Shown: piece by piece, positions 15,913 to 26,065 of the stretch | How the letters are laid out: the number at the start of each line of letters is the position of its first letter | Numbering within the stretch: position 1 is the stretch's first letter | Origin: Thauera terpenica 58Eu | GTDB lineage: Bacteria > Pseudomonadota > Gammaproteobacteria > Burkholderiales > Rhodocyclaceae | Length of the DNA: 59,133 nucleotides | Reading direction: 5' to 3' | Assembly (NCBI RefSeq): GCF_000443165.1 | Contig: NZ_ATJV01000053.1 | Span: forward strand, 1-59,133 | Notes under the pieces: model-generated | Database searches by the model: none | Told to the model about the DNA's origin: nothing | What the model saw: the letters and a program-made list of their open reading frames with translations, nothing else | Program-made: the position numbers and the translations under genes

Positions 15913-18390
15913 TCAGTCGAAACCGAACACGCGATCCGCCGAAGAGTCGTTGATCTTGCCATAGCCAGGCACGCTGCGCGTGATCAGGCTGAGCGGATTG
16001 GAGCCAATGCCGGCGAGGTCGTTGAGTTCGAGCTGGACGTAAATGGCCTTGGAGACATCGTCACGCTCGATCGCGAAGCGGTGCATGGCGACGCGGAACA
16101 CCCAGCAGCCGCCGTCGTACTCCAGGCCACCGATGGCTTCGGTGACGCGATCGTCAAGCAGGGAGTGCGTCACCCGGCCCACGCCGTACCAGCCACGACC
16201 CAGCGGCCATTGCCCGGACACGTCGACGTCCTCCAGACCGACAAGGTTCTCGGCGATACGCAGGTTGGGCGCATAGCGGTAGCTCAGGTTGAGCACCTTG
16301 GCGTAGTCGGGCTGATAGCGCACGCTGGCGTTGACGCGGTCCGTCCGCGTCGTCTCGGTGTTGTACTGCACGTAGGAGCTGACCGAAAACTCCTTCGAGA
16401 TACGCCCACCCAGTCCGGCAAGCAGTTCGGTGCCGCGGCCGGCGTCACGCAGCTCATCCGCGCTGTAAAGATAGACCTCTTGATCGGAAAAATAATAGCG
16501 CTGGCCGAGCATGGCGCGCAGGCGTTCGACGCCGCTCTCGGCATCGATGAGGCGGGTGGTCACCGCCGCCGTGAGGTCGTTGGCGTCGCCGATGCGGTCG
16601 GTGCCGGAAAAACGATTCTCCGCAAACATCTGCGCGAAGCCCACATCGAAGCGGCTGGCGTCGAAGAGCGGGATATCTTTCTGGTCACGCGAGGGCACGC
16701 GCAGATAGTAAAGCCGCGGCTCCAGCGTCTGCAGATACTGCCCACCGAAGATGAAGGTGTCACGCTCGAAGAAAAGCCCGGTGTCGGCGGACATGATGGG
16801 CAGGGAACGGGTGATGGCTTCACGCCCGTTCGGCGTGAGCGGCGAGCGGTCGAGATCGTAGCGCGAGTAGTGCACACCCACCTTGGGGGTGAAGAACCAG
16901 GCGGCGCCGGCGAGCGGCAAGGACAGCTGAGGGTAGACGACGAAACGCGTGCCCTCGTCCTTGTTCAGGTCGGCATCCTCGTGGGCAAACCTGACCAGTT
17001 CGCTATCGAAGTCCGCGACCAGCCCGGCGGGCAGGTCGGGACGCGCACCTGACACCTTCAGCTGCGGCAGTCGACGATAAGGCGAGATGTTGCGCGAGTC
17101 GGGGTCGGGGCTCAGGGTCTGGTAGCTCTGCGCCAGCAGGGAGGCCGTCCACCAGCTTGAACCGTGATACACGAGCTGCCCCTGGCGGAGCAGGTTCACC
17201 TGCGAGGCCACGCCGACACGCGAGGACAGGTCCTCGAAGTAGGCATCATCCGAAACCGAGTTGTAATCGATCGCGCCATACAGGCTGGGCGTGATGCGCT
17301 GCTGATGCTGCACCGACGCCAGGGTACGCCGCTCGCCGCTCTCGCGATCCTTCCCCATCCACTCGGTCTGCACCGTGCCGCGGTAGTCGTCGGCCATGTA
17401 ACGGAACTCGCCGCCGAGCTGGAGCCCGCGCCGGCCCATGATGCGCGGCGCGATGGTGGCGTCGTAGTTGGGCGCGATGTTCCAGTAATAAGGCGCGGTG
17501 AGATCGACCCCGGTCTTGTTCGACGAACCGAAGGTCGGCGGCAAGAGGCCGGACTGGCGCTGCCCGGTGAGCGGGAACTCCGCCCACGGCATCCAGAAGA
17601 TAGGCGTATCCATGAACACGATCGAGCCACCGTGGGCGGTGCCCACCTCGCGGTCGTAGTCGAGTTCGAGTTCGCGCGCCTTGATGTACCAGTCCGGATT
17701 GCTGGCCTCGCAGGTGGTCCAGGTGGCGTTCTTGAGCCGGTACTGATTCTCGCCTTCCAGTCGCAACTCGTCGGCCTTGCCGCTGCCGGCCACGATGCGG
17801 GATTCCTCGCCGCTGAGGTTGGGCTGACGCTGACGTGAGAGCTGATAGACGGGCGACTCGAAGCTGCCGGTGCTCTGGCCGATCACCAGCGTGGCCTTCG
17901 GGCCGACGATGGTGTCATCGCCCTGGCGCAGCTCCACGTTGCCTTCCGCCAAGGCCTCATCGGTCGGTTCGCGGTAGGTGACACGGTCGGCGGTGAGGAT
18001 GGTGTCGTCACGCTGCAGTTCGGCCTCACCCTCGGCGACGAGCTCGATCGTGCGCGCGCCGACGATGCGCAGGGCCTTCACCGAAGTACTGCCCGCGGGC
18101 AGGGCGAGCGCAGGCACGGGCTGGGTGACGGACACGCGCGCCTGCGCGGGTGAACCGGGTGCTGGCGAAACGGCGTCTGCCGCAGGCGCCACCTTGGGGC
18201 TTGCAGCCGACGCCGCACCTGGTTTGGGCGTGCGCGCAGCCGGTGGCAGCGGTGCTGGCCTGGCGGTTCGTTTGGCCTCGGGCACAAGATCGGGCGACAC
18301 CAGCAGCGGCGGCAAGCCGGCAGCGATGGCGGTGCCGGACATCCAGCACAGCAAAAGGGGAATCAGACGCAGGCGGGTATTGAGGGGCAT
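15913..18390 (-). CDS. lptD: LPS-assembly outer-membrane protein LptD
   Basis: An 825-aa protein that inserts lipopolysaccharide into the outer leaflet together with LptE. Signal peptide at residues 1-24; a Pro/Ala-rich linker of about 80 residues; an LptA-like jellyroll (about 105-215) with AEGEAELQRDDTILTADRV; then a large beta-barrel. Cysteines in TCEASNPDWY and in GGCWVFRVAMHR match the conserved disulfide partners. It leads the leftward lptD-surA-pdxA-rsmA operon and diverges from amgK. Confidence 0.95.
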   Translation of the reverse strand: MPLNTRLRLIPLLLCWMSGTAIAAGLPPLLVSPDLVPEAKRTARPAPLPPAARTPKPGAASAASPKVAPAADAVSPAPGSPAQARVSVTQPVPALALPAGSTSVKALRIVGARTIELVAEGEAELQRDDTILTADRVTYREPTDEALAEGNVELRQGDDTIVGPKATLVIGQSTGSFESPVYQLSRQRQPNLSGEESRIVAGSGKADELRLEGENQYRLKNATWTTCEASNPDWYIKARELELDYDREVGTAHGGSIVFMDTPIFWMPWAEFPLTGQRQSGLLPPTFGSSNKTGVDLTAPYYWNIAPNYDATIAPRIMGRRGLQLGGEFRYMADDYRGTVQTEWMGKDRESGERRTLASVQHQQRITPSLYGAIDYNSVSDDAYFEDLSSRVGVASQVNLLRQGQLVYHGSSWWTASLLAQSYQTLSPDPDSRNISPYRRLPQLKVSGARPDLPAGLVADFDSELVRFAHEDADLNKDEGTRFVVYPQLSLPLAGAAWFFTPKVGVHYSRYDLDRSPLTPNGREAITRSLPIMSADTGLFFERDTFIFGGQYLQTLEPRLYYLRVPSRDQKDIPLFDASRFDVGFAQMFAENRFSGTDRIGDANDLTAAVTTRLIDAESGVERLRAMLGQRYYFSDQEVYLYSADELRDAGRGTELLAGLGGRISKEFSVSSYVQYNTETTRTDRVNASVRYQPDYAKVLNLSYRYAPNLRIAENLVGLEDVDVSGQWPLGRGWYGVGRVTHSLLDDRVTEAIGGLEYDGGCWVFRVAMHRFAIERDDVSKAIYVQLELNDLAGIGSNPLSLITRSVPGYGKINDSSADRVFGFD

Positions 18391-18489
18391 GACAGGCTAG
18401 CTTTTCCTGTCGTTCGCAGGGCAATCCCCCGTCGCACGACCGTGTTGATAAACTCGCGGATTGTACACGAACACCCGTGGAGAACTTGT

Positions 18490-19548
18490 TTGCAACGTCT
18501 CGAAGAACTGCGAAGCTGGCTCGCGTCCGCCCTGCCCGACCAGGCCTTCACGCTCGCCCCGGCCTCGGCCGACGCCAGCTTCCGCCGCTATTTCCGCGTC
18601 AGCTTTGCCGACGGCAGCCCCTCACGCATCGTCATGGACGCCCCGCCCGAGAAGGAAGACAGCCGCCCCTGGCTGCAGGTCGCCGAACTGCTCCGCAGCG
18701 CCGGCGCCCACGTTCCCGAGGTGCTGGCTACGGATGTCGAGCGCGGCTTCCTGCTGCTGTCCGACCTTGGCTCGACGACTTATCTCACCGCCCTCAGGGG
18801 CAGCGAGTCGCCGACGAATGAATTGCAGCACACGGCCCATCTGCAACACGCCGCCAACCTCTATGCCGACGCCCTCGGCACCCTCGCCGCCATCCAGTGT
18901 GCGAGCCGCCCCGGTGTGCTGCCCGACTACGATCGCAGCCTGCTCCTGCGCGAGATGATGCTGTTTCCCGAGTGGTACCTCAGCCGCCACAAGGGGGTGA
19001 CGCTGAGCGATGCCGACACGGCGACGCTTCACGCCGTGTTCGAGCGCATCCTCGCGGTGAACCTCGACGAACCCAAGGTGTTCGTGCATCGCGACTATCA
19101 CTCGCGCAATCTGATGCTGCTCGAGCCCGCCGCCGGCCTCGGCGCCAACCCGGGCATCATCGACTTCCAGGACGCGGTGTACGGCCCCATCACCTACGAC
19201 TTGGCCTCCCTGTTCAAGGACGCCTACATCCGCTGGGACGAAGACTTCATCCTCGACCTGCTGGTGCGCTACTGGGAAACGGCAAGAAAGCTCGGTCTGC
19301 CGGTGCGCGCAGAGTTCAGCGATTTCTTTCGGGACTTCGAGTGGATGGGCGTGCAACGTCACCTCAAGGTGCTCGGCATCTTCGCCCGCCTCCACCACCG
19401 CGATGGCAAGGACGGCTACCTGGCCGACATGCCCCTGGTGATGGACTACCTGCGTCGCGCCTGCAAGCGCTACCGCGAACTCGGGCCGCTGCTGAAGCTG
19501 CTCAACCGCATCGACCCCGAAGACACCCGCGTCGGCTATACCTTCTGA
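18490..19548 (+). CDS. amgK: N-acetylmuramate/N-acetylglucosamine kinase (AmgK)
   Basis: A 352-aa aminoglycoside-phosphotransferase-fold sugar kinase that makes MurNAc-1-phosphate in the MurU cell-wall recycling route. Kinase motifs: FVHRDYHSRNLMLL (catalytic loop) and GIIDFQDAVYGPITYDLASL (metal-binding Asp). I prefer TTG 18490, with GGAG about 9 bp upstream, over the upstream GTG 18442, which has no ribosome-binding site and adds a non-family stretch. Position next to lptD and before murU matches Pseudomonas, where this route bypasses the fosfomycin target. Confidence 0.9.
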   Translation: MQRLEELRSWLASALPDQAFTLAPASADASFRRYFRVSFADGSPSRIVMDAPPEKEDSRPWLQVAELLRSAGAHVPEVLATDVERGFLLLSDLGSTTYLTALRGSESPTNELQHTAHLQHAANLYADALGTLAAIQCASRPGVLPDYDRSLLLREMMLFPEWYLSRHKGVTLSDADTATLHAVFERILAVNLDEPKVFVHRDYHSRNLMLLEPAAGLGANPGIIDFQDAVYGPITYDLASLFKDAYIRWDEDFILDLLVRYWETARKLGLPVRAEFSDFFRDFEWMGVQRHLKVLGIFARLHHRDGKDGYLADMPLVMDYLRRACKRYRELGPLLKLLNRIDPEDTRVGYTF

Positions 19549-19572
19549 CGCCCGTATTTTGAAATCCGTATT

Positions 19573-20334
19573 TTGACCACTCCTCCCAAAGCCATGATCC
19601 TTGCCGCCGGCCGCGGCGAGCGCATGCGCCCCCTCACCGATCACACGCCCAAGCCCCTGCTCTCAGTCGGTGGCAAGCCCCTCATCGTGTGGCACATCGA
19701 AGGCCTGCGCGCCGCAGGCGTGACCGAAATCGTCATCAATCACGCCCATCTTGGCCACCGCCTGATAGACGCGCTCGGTGACGGCCACGCGCTGGGGGTG
19801 CGCCTCTGCTGGTCAGCCGAGCCGCTTGCACTGGAAACCGCCGGCGGCATCCGCCACGCACTGCCGCTTCTGGGCGAGGCCCCCTTCATCGTTGTCAATG
19901 GCGACGTGTTTTGCGATGCCGACCTGGGGGCGTTGTGCCGCGCCGCTCAAGCCCTGGGCGCGGGCCCCGGCCTCACCCAGGGCGAGCTCGCCCACCTGCT
20001 GATGGTGGACAACCCCGAGCATCACCCTGCGGGCGACTTCCACCTCGACGCCGGCGCACACTTGCACGCTGAGGGCAGCCCGCGCCTCACCTTCTCCGGC
20101 CTGGGCGCCTATCATCCCGCGCTCTTCGCCGAGCTCGCCGACGGCAACGCTGCCAGGCTTGCGCCGCTGCTGCGCACCGCCATGGACGCGGGCCGGGTCA
20201 GCGGCGCTCACCACGGCGGGCGCTGGGTCGACGTCGGCACACCGGCCCGGCTCGCGGCGCTGGACGCAGCCTTGAACGCCGAGCGGGTCGCAGCGGAAAA
20301 GGCCGGCTTGCGCACCCTGCGCGGCGCACACTGA
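19573..20334 (+). CDS. murU: N-acetylmuramate-1-phosphate uridylyltransferase (MurU)
   Basis: A 253-aa sugar-nucleotide pyrophosphorylase-fold enzyme converting MurNAc-1-phosphate to UDP-MurNAc. The start contains AMILAAGRGERMRPLT and TPKPLLSVGGKPLI, the nucleotide-binding loop, and VVNGDVFCD supplies a metal-binding Asp. TTG 19573 is used as start; it has no good Shine-Dalgarno, and ATG 19591 (just before the nucleotide loop) is an alternative. An 11-bp direct repeat, CCGTATTTTGA, occurs at 19552 and 19566, the second copy overlapping the start. Confidence 0.92.
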   Translation: MTTPPKAMILAAGRGERMRPLTDHTPKPLLSVGGKPLIVWHIEGLRAAGVTEIVINHAHLGHRLIDALGDGHALGVRLCWSAEPLALETAGGIRHALPLLGEAPFIVVNGDVFCDADLGALCRAAQALGAGPGLTQGELAHLLMVDNPEHHPAGDFHLDAGAHLHAEGSPRLTFSGLGAYHPALFAELADGNAARLAPLLRTAMDAGRVSGAHHGGRWVDVGTPARLAALDAALNAERVAAEKAGLRTLRGAH

Positions 20335-20431
20335 CGCACTTGTGGACCGACCCGCAGTCACAGCGCACACGCGTCCCGCGCTGTGTCCCGCCCCGAATGC
20401 AGCCGATCAGCCCATGCCATAATCCATCGCC

Positions 20432-21787
20432 ATGAACGCACCGACCACGCCCGAGCTCCACCCCGCCCTCGACCTCGCCCCTTTTCGTGCCCGCCGTGAG
20501 CGCCTGCTCGCGCGCATGAAGGCCAAGGGCGGTGGCGTCGCCATCCTGCACACCGCGCCCGAGCGCATCCGCAACCGTGACGCCCACTACCCCTACCGCC
20601 ACGACAGCTACTTCTATTACCTCACCGCGTTTCGCGAACCCGAGGCCGTCATCGTGCTGGTCGCGGGCGAGGACACGAAGCAGATCCTCTTTTGCCGCGA
20701 GAAGGACGAAGAGCGCGAGGTCTGGGACGGTTTTCGCTACGGCCCTGCAGCGGCGCGCGAGATCTTCGGTTTTGACGAAGCATGGACCATCGGCGATCTG
20801 GAAAAACGCCTGCCCGACTACCTCGCTGACCAGCCGCTGCTGTGGACCGGCCTGGGCTACGACAACACCTGGGACGCCAAGGTCCTCGGCGCCCTCAACG
20901 CGGTGCGCGACAAGGCCCGCAGCGGCCTCACGCCGCCGCACTCGGTGCGTGACCTGCGTGCCGAGCTCGACGAGATGCGCCTCATCAAGGACGCCTCCGA
21001 GCTGGCCACGATGCGCCGCGCCGCACGCATCTCCGCCGCCGCCCACTGCCGCGCGATGCAGGCGACACGGGCCGGCCGCTTCGAGTACGAGATCGAGGCC
21101 GAGCTGCTGCACAGCTTTCGCCGCGCGGGAAGCCAGGCCCCCGCCTACACCTCGATCGTGGCCGGCGGGGCCAACGCCTGCGTGCTGCACTACGTCGACA
21201 ACGACCACCTTCTGCACGACGGCGAGCTGCTGCTCATCGACGCCGGCTGCGAACTGGACGGTTACGCCTCGGACATCACCCGCACTTTCCCGGTCAACGG
21301 CCGCTTCAGCGGCGCGCAACGCGAAGTGTACGAAATGGTGCTGGCCGCACAGGATGCCGCCCGTGAGGCCACCCGCCCGGGCGCGCACTGGAACGAGCCC
21401 CACGACGCCGCGGTGAAGGTGCTCGCCCAGGGCATGCTCGACCTCGGGCTGATCAAGGGCAGCCTCGATGGCGTGCTGGAGAACGGCGACTATCGCCGCT
21501 TCTACATGCATCGCACCGGCCACTGGCTGGGCATGGACGTGCATGACGCGGGCGAATACAAGCTCGACGGCGAGTGGCGTGCGCTGCAGGAGGGCATGGT
21601 GCTGACGATCGAACCCGGCTGCTACATCCGCGCCGCCGCCGACGTGCCCGAACACTTGTGGAACATCGGCATCCGCATCGAAGATGATGCCGTGGTGACC
21701 GCCAAGGGCTGCGAGCTCATCACCGCGGACGTGCCCAAGACCATCGCCGACATCGAAGCCTTGATGCGGGAGACGCCTCATGTCTAA
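20432..21787 (+). CDS. pepP: Xaa-Pro aminopeptidase P
   Basis: A 451-aa dimanganese peptidase removing N-terminal residues before proline. Metal and active-site segments are visible: LLIDAGCELDGYASDITRTF (two Asp ligands), HRTGHWLGMDVHD (His), MVLTIEPGCYI (Glu) and IRIEDDAVVT (Glu). Length fits E. coli PepP (441 aa). It overlaps ubiH by a few bases, matching the common pepP-ubiH order. Confidence 0.95.
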   Translation: MNAPTTPELHPALDLAPFRARRERLLARMKAKGGGVAILHTAPERIRNRDAHYPYRHDSYFYYLTAFREPEAVIVLVAGEDTKQILFCREKDEEREVWDGFRYGPAAAREIFGFDEAWTIGDLEKRLPDYLADQPLLWTGLGYDNTWDAKVLGALNAVRDKARSGLTPPHSVRDLRAELDEMRLIKDASELATMRRAARISAAAHCRAMQATRAGRFEYEIEAELLHSFRRAGSQAPAYTSIVAGGANACVLHYVDNDHLLHDGELLLIDAGCELDGYASDITRTFPVNGRFSGAQREVYEMVLAAQDAAREATRPGAHWNEPHDAAVKVLAQGMLDLGLIKGSLDGVLENGDYRRFYMHRTGHWLGMDVHDAGEYKLDGEWRALQEGMVLTIEPGCYIRAAADVPEHLWNIGIRIEDDAVVTAKGCELITADVPKTIADIEALMRETPHV

Positions 21788-22973
21788 CGAAGGCACGCGC
21801 AGCACGCACGACCTGCTGATCATAGGCGCCGGCCCGGTCGGCCTGGCACTGGCGCTGGCGCTCAAGGACGCAGGGCTCGACATCGTGCTCGCCGATGCCC
21901 GCCCGCGTACGGTGGTGAGCGCAGACCCGCGCGACCTCGCGCTCGCCCACGGCAGCCGCCTCACGCTGCAGCGCCTGGGCGTGTGGGATGCCATCGCCAC
22001 CACGGCCATTGAACACATCCACATCTCGCAGCAAGGCGGCTTCGGACGCACGCTTCTCGACGCCGCCGAACACGAGCTGCCCGCGCTGGGCTACGTCGTA
22101 TCGGCAGGCGGGCTCACCGCCGCCTTGCGTGCGGCGGTGGACGCGGCCGGCATTGCGGTCATGGACGAAACCGAAGTCCTCAATCTGGCACCCGGTGCCG
22201 ACGACATCATCGCCAGCCTGGGCGGACCGGGGCGCCCGGCCACCACCCTGAGCGCGCGTCTGGCCGTGTGCGCCGAGGGTGGCTTGCGCGCCGGCGACCC
22301 GAACGTGATCGAGCACGACTACCAGCAGCACGCCCTGATCGCTCAGCTCGGCGTCGCCGGCGGCCACCGCAGCACCGCTTTCGAGCGCTTCACCGACGAA
22401 GGCCCGCTTGCCTTGCTGCCCAAGGACGGGGGCTACGCGCTCGTCCATGTGGTGCGCCCAGACAGCGCGGACGCGCTCCTCGCGCTCGACGATGCGGCCT
22501 ACCTGGCTCGCCTGCAGGCCCACATCGGCAATCGCGCGCGCCTCACCAACGTGAGCAAGCGGCTGCGCTATGCGCTCGTGCTGCGCTACCGCAAATCCGC
22601 GATCGGCCAGCGCACGGTGTGGCTGGGCAACGCCGCGCAGACCCTGCACCCGGTCGCAGGGCAAGGCTTCAACCTCGCGCTGCGCGACGTGTGGGCGCTC
22701 GCCGACACACTGCTGCGTCATTGCAGCGAGGCTGCGCCCGGCGCCCGGCGCGACCCCGGCAACACCCGCGTGCTCAGCGACTATGCCCGCCGCCGCGGGC
22801 TCGACCGCCTGGGTACGATACGTTTCACCGACACCCTGGCGCGTGTTTTCAGCAACGACATCGCGCCCTTGCGTCACGCCCGCGGCGCCGCGTTGTTCGC
22901 GCTCGATGTGTGCCCACCCCTGCGCCACTTCATCGCCCGCCGCATGATGTTCGGTGCTCGCGCCTGGCCCTGA
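21780..22973 (+). CDS. ubiH: FAD-dependent ubiquinone-biosynthesis hydroxylase (UbiH-like)
   Basis: A 397-aa flavoprotein monooxygenase of the UbiH/UbiF/VisC family acting on the ubiquinone ring. The ADP-binding fold is IIGAGPVGLALALALKDAG near the N-terminus, the second FAD motif is WLGNAAQTLHPVAGQGFNL near residue 280. Location directly after pepP with an 8-bp overlap supports UbiH, but which ring position it hydroxylates cannot be told from sequence alone. Confidence 0.88.
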   Translation: MSNEGTRSTHDLLIIGAGPVGLALALALKDAGLDIVLADARPRTVVSADPRDLALAHGSRLTLQRLGVWDAIATTAIEHIHISQQGGFGRTLLDAAEHELPALGYVVSAGGLTAALRAAVDAAGIAVMDETEVLNLAPGADDIIASLGGPGRPATTLSARLAVCAEGGLRAGDPNVIEHDYQQHALIAQLGVAGGHRSTAFERFTDEGPLALLPKDGGYALVHVVRPDSADALLALDDAAYLARLQAHIGNRARLTNVSKRLRYALVLRYRKSAIGQRTVWLGNAAQTLHPVAGQGFNLALRDVWALADTLLRHCSEAAPGARRDPGNTRVLSDYARRRGLDRLGTIRFTDTLARVFSNDIAPLRHARGAALFALDVCPPLRHFIARRMMFGARAWP

Positions 22974-23110
22974 ACCTCGCTGCGCTGGGCGGGCCACGCA
23001 GGCGGGCAAACCCCCTGTGGGAGTGTAATTTCGGCATCCTCAAGTGGCGCGGGGCGGCAGGCGGCGCCGTCATCGGTTAAAATCCCGCTTTTTGCCGCCT
23101 GACCAGACAC

Positions 23111-24133
23111 ATGCAGTTTGCCGGTTTCACCTTGCGCAACAATCTTTTCGTCGCTCCGATGGCCGGAGTGACGGACCGTCCTTTCCGCCAGTTGTGCAAG
23201 AAACTCGGCGCCGGCGTCGCCGTGTCCGAGATGGTCACCTCCAACTCCCTGCTCTACGGCAGCGAGAAGACCCAGCGCCGTGCCAATCATGAGGGCGAGG
23301 TCGATCCCATCTCGGTGCAGATCGCGGGCGCAGACCCGGCCATGATGGCCGAGGCCGCGCGCCACAACGCCGACCGCGGCGCACAGATCATCGACATCAA
23401 CATGGGCTGCCCAGCCAAGAAGGTGTGCAACGTGATGGCGGGCTCGGCGCTGATGCAGGACGAGGCGCTGGTCGCCCGCATCCTCAACGCGGTGGTCAAG
23501 GCCGTGCCGCACACGCCGGTCACGCTCAAGTTTCGCACCGGCTGGAATCAGGACAACCGCAACGCCCCGGTGATCGCGCGCATCGCCGAAGATTGCGGCA
23601 TCCAGGCCATTGCCATCCATGGCCGCACGCGCGCTGACCAGTATCGGGGCGACGCCGAATACGACACCATCGCTCACGTCAAGACCCTGGTGCGCATCCC
23701 GGTGATTGCCAATGGCGACATCACCACGCCGCAGAAAGCCAGGCAGGTGCTCGAGTACACCGGCGCGGACGGCATCATGATCGGCCGCGCGGCGCAGGGC
23801 CGACCGTGGATCTTTCGTGAGATCGAACACTTCCTTGCGACGGGCGAAGTGCTCCCGCCGCCGCTGGTCAGCGAGATCAATCAGGTGTGCCGCGAACACC
23901 TCACCGATCTGTATGCCTTCTATGGCGACGAACGTGGGGTCAAGATCGCGCGCAAGCACATTTCCTGGTACACCAAGGGCCTTGTCGGCTCAGCCGCCTT
24001 TCGCCGCACCATGAACCAGATTCCCGACATCCCCGCGCAGCTCGCCGCAGTGGATGAATTTTTCGGTCGTCTCGCCGAAGCCGATCTCCGCCTGAGCTAC
24101 GAGACCGAACCCGCGCAGGAACTCGCAGCATGA
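23111..24133 (+). CDS. dusB: tRNA-dihydrouridine synthase B
   Basis: A 340-aa FMN enzyme that reduces specific uridines in tRNA. Family blocks: APMAGVTDRPFRQL (FMN binding), DINMGCPAKKVCN (containing the catalytic Cys), HGRTRADQYRGDAEY and IMIGRAAQGRPWIF. It overlaps fis by 4 bp (ATGA), the well-known dusB-fis operon. Confidence 0.96.
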   Translation: MQFAGFTLRNNLFVAPMAGVTDRPFRQLCKKLGAGVAVSEMVTSNSLLYGSEKTQRRANHEGEVDPISVQIAGADPAMMAEAARHNADRGAQIIDINMGCPAKKVCNVMAGSALMQDEALVARILNAVVKAVPHTPVTLKFRTGWNQDNRNAPVIARIAEDCGIQAIAIHGRTRADQYRGDAEYDTIAHVKTLVRIPVIANGDITTPQKARQVLEYTGADGIMIGRAAQGRPWIFREIEHFLATGEVLPPPLVSEINQVCREHLTDLYAFYGDERGVKIARKHISWYTKGLVGSAAFRRTMNQIPDIPAQLAAVDEFFGRLAEADLRLSYETEPAQELAA

Positions 24134-24369
24134 ATGCCCGCAGCAACGAGATCGCGGACGCCGTCGTCCGCACGCTGGATCAATACTTCCGCGACCTCGA
24201 CGGCGAAAAACCGGCCGCCATTCATGACATGGTGATCCGCAACGTCGAGCGCCCGATGCTGGAGTTCATCCTCCAGCAGGCCAAGGGCAATCAGACCGTC
24301 GCCGCCGACATGCTTGGCATCAACCGCAACACGCTGCGGCGCAAGCTCACCGACTACGATCTGCTGTAG
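24130..24369 (+). CDS. fis: DNA-binding protein Fis
   Basis: A 79-aa nucleoid-associated protein. The C-terminal helix-turn-helix QTVAADMLGINRNTLRRKL is characteristic of Fis/NtrC-type DNA-binding domains, preceded by a helical dimer region containing VERPMLEFILQQAKGN. It is shorter than the enteric 98-aa Fis, as usual in betaproteobacteria. It is translated with dusB. Confidence 0.95.
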   Translation: MNARSNEIADAVVRTLDQYFRDLDGEKPAAIHDMVIRNVERPMLEFILQQAKGNQTVAADMLGINRNTLRRKLTDYDLL

Positions 24370-24456
24370 GCGCACAGCCACCGCCGGATCGCGCGCCGTG
24401 CTCAAGCCCGGCGCCTCGATTCCACCTGTTTTTCAATCCTCGCTTCCGGTCCCACG

Positions 24457-26052
24457 ATGAAAGTCACTCAAGCCCTGATCAGTGTTTCCGACAAACGCGG
24501 CGTGCTCGATTTCGCCCGCGAACTCGCCACGCTCGGCGTCAAACTGCTATCGACCGGCGGCACCGCCAGCATGCTGCGCGAAGCCGGCCTCACGGTCACC
24601 GACGTCTCCGAGCACACCGGCTTCCCGGAGATGCTCGACGGCCGCGTCAAGACCCTGCACCCCAAGGTGCATGGCGGCATCCTCGCGCGCCGCGACCTGA
24701 CCGAACACATGGACACGATTGCCGCGCACGACATCGGCCGCATCGACCTCGTGGTGGTGAATCTCTACCCCTTCCAGCAGACCGTGGCCAAGCCCGACTG
24801 CACCCTGGAGGACGCGATCGAGAACATCGACATCGGCGGCCCGACCATGGTGCGCGCTGCGGCCAAGAACCATGGCAATGAAGAAGGCGGGGTGGGCATC
24901 GTCACCGACCCCGAGGACTATGCGGCCATCGTCAGCGAACTCCAGTCCAATGGCAGCAAGCTCAGCCACAAGACGCGCTTCGCGCTCGCGGTGAAAGCCT
25001 TCACCCACACCGCACGCTACGACTCGGCGATCTCCAACTACCTCACCGCGCTGGTCACCAACGACGCCGGTGACGTGTCGCTGCAGAGCTACCCCGAGCG
25101 CCTGCAACTGGCCTTCGACAAGGTGCAGGACCTGCGCTACGGCGAGAACCCGCACCAGAGCGCAGCCTTCTACCGCCAGCCCGGCGCCGCCGAAGGTGGG
25201 GTTGCCGGCTATACGCAGCTGCAGGGCAAGGAATTGTCCTACAACAACATCGCCGACGCCGATGCGGCCTGGGAGTGTGTGAAGGCCTTCGAGCACGACG
25301 GCGCAGCCGCGGCCTGTGTCATCGTCAAGCACGCCAACCCCTGTGGCGTGGCAGTGGGCGCGAGCGCCCTGGAAGCCTATACCAAGGCCTTCTCCACCGA
25401 CCCGACCTCGGCCTTCGGCGGCATCATCGCCTTCAATGGCGAAGTCGACCGCAGCACGGCGGAGGCGGTGTCGGCGCAGTTCCTCGAAGTGCTGATCGCG
25501 CCCTCCTACAGCGCCGACGCGCTCGAGCTGCTCGCCAGCAAGAAGAACGTGCGCGTGCTCACCTGCGCGCTCGGCGAGCCCACCAGCGCCTTCGACTACA
25601 AGCGCGTGGGCGGTGGCCTGCTGGTGCAGAGCGCGGACGACGCCCGCATCCAGCTCGCTGACCTCAAGGTGCTCACCCGTCGCGCGCCGTCAGAGAGCGA
25701 GCTGCGCGACCTGCTGTTCGCCTGGCGTGTGGCCAAATACGTCAAGTCCAACGCCATCGTGTACTGCAAGGACGGCATGACTGTCGGCGTTGGCGCAGGC
25801 CAGATGAGCCGCGTCGACTCCGCCCGCATCGCCAGGATCAAGGCCGAGAACGCCGGGCTGAACATCGCGGGCTGTGTGGTCGCCTCCGACGCCTTCTTCC
25901 CCTTCCGCGACGGCCTGGACGTGCTGGCTCAGGCCGGCGCCACCGCAGTGATCCAGCCCGGTGGCTCGATGCGTGACGAGGAGGTGATCGCTGCCGCCGA
26001 CGAGCACGATATCGCCATGGTGTTCACCGGCTTTCGCCACTTCCGCCACTGA
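24457..26052 (+). CDS. purH: AICAR transformylase / IMP cyclohydrolase
   Basis: A 531-aa bifunctional enzyme completing IMP synthesis. The N-terminal IMP cyclohydrolase begins [15 protein letters not shown] with the STGGTA loop and [14 protein letters not shown]. The C-terminal transformylase contains [15 protein letters not shown] and [12 protein letters not shown]. purD follows 13 bp later, so the two are co-transcribed, as in many proteobacteria. Confidence 0.97.
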   Translation: MKVTQALISVSDKRGVLDFARELATLGVKLLSTGGTASMLREAGLTVTDVSEHTGFPEMLDGRVKTLHPKVHGGILARRDLTEHMDTIAAHDIGRIDLVVVNLYPFQQTVAKPDCTLEDAIENIDIGGPTMVRAAAKNHGNEEGGVGIVTDPEDYAAIVSELQSNGSKLSHKTRFALAVKAFTHTARYDSAISNYLTALVTNDAGDVSLQSYPERLQLAFDKVQDLRYGENPHQSAAFYRQPGAAEGGVAGYTQLQGKELSYNNIADADAAWECVKAFEHDGAAAACVIVKHANPCGVAVGASALEAYTKAFSTDPTSAFGGIIAFNGEVDRSTAEAVSAQFLEVLIAPSYSADALELLASKKNVRVLTCALGEPTSAFDYKRVGGGLLVQSADDARIQLADLKVLTRRAPSESELRDLLFAWRVAKYVKSNAIVYCKDGMTVGVGAGQMSRVDSARIARIKAENAGLNIAGCVVASDAFFPFRDGLDVLAQAGATAVIQPGGSMRDEEVIAAADEHDIAMVFTGFRHFRH

Positions 26053-26065
26053 TCCGGAGCATTTC

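Noticed and set aside
20198-22051. 617-aa open frame antisense to pepP and murU
   Set aside because: Shadow frame; both plus-strand genes carry complete catalytic motifs.
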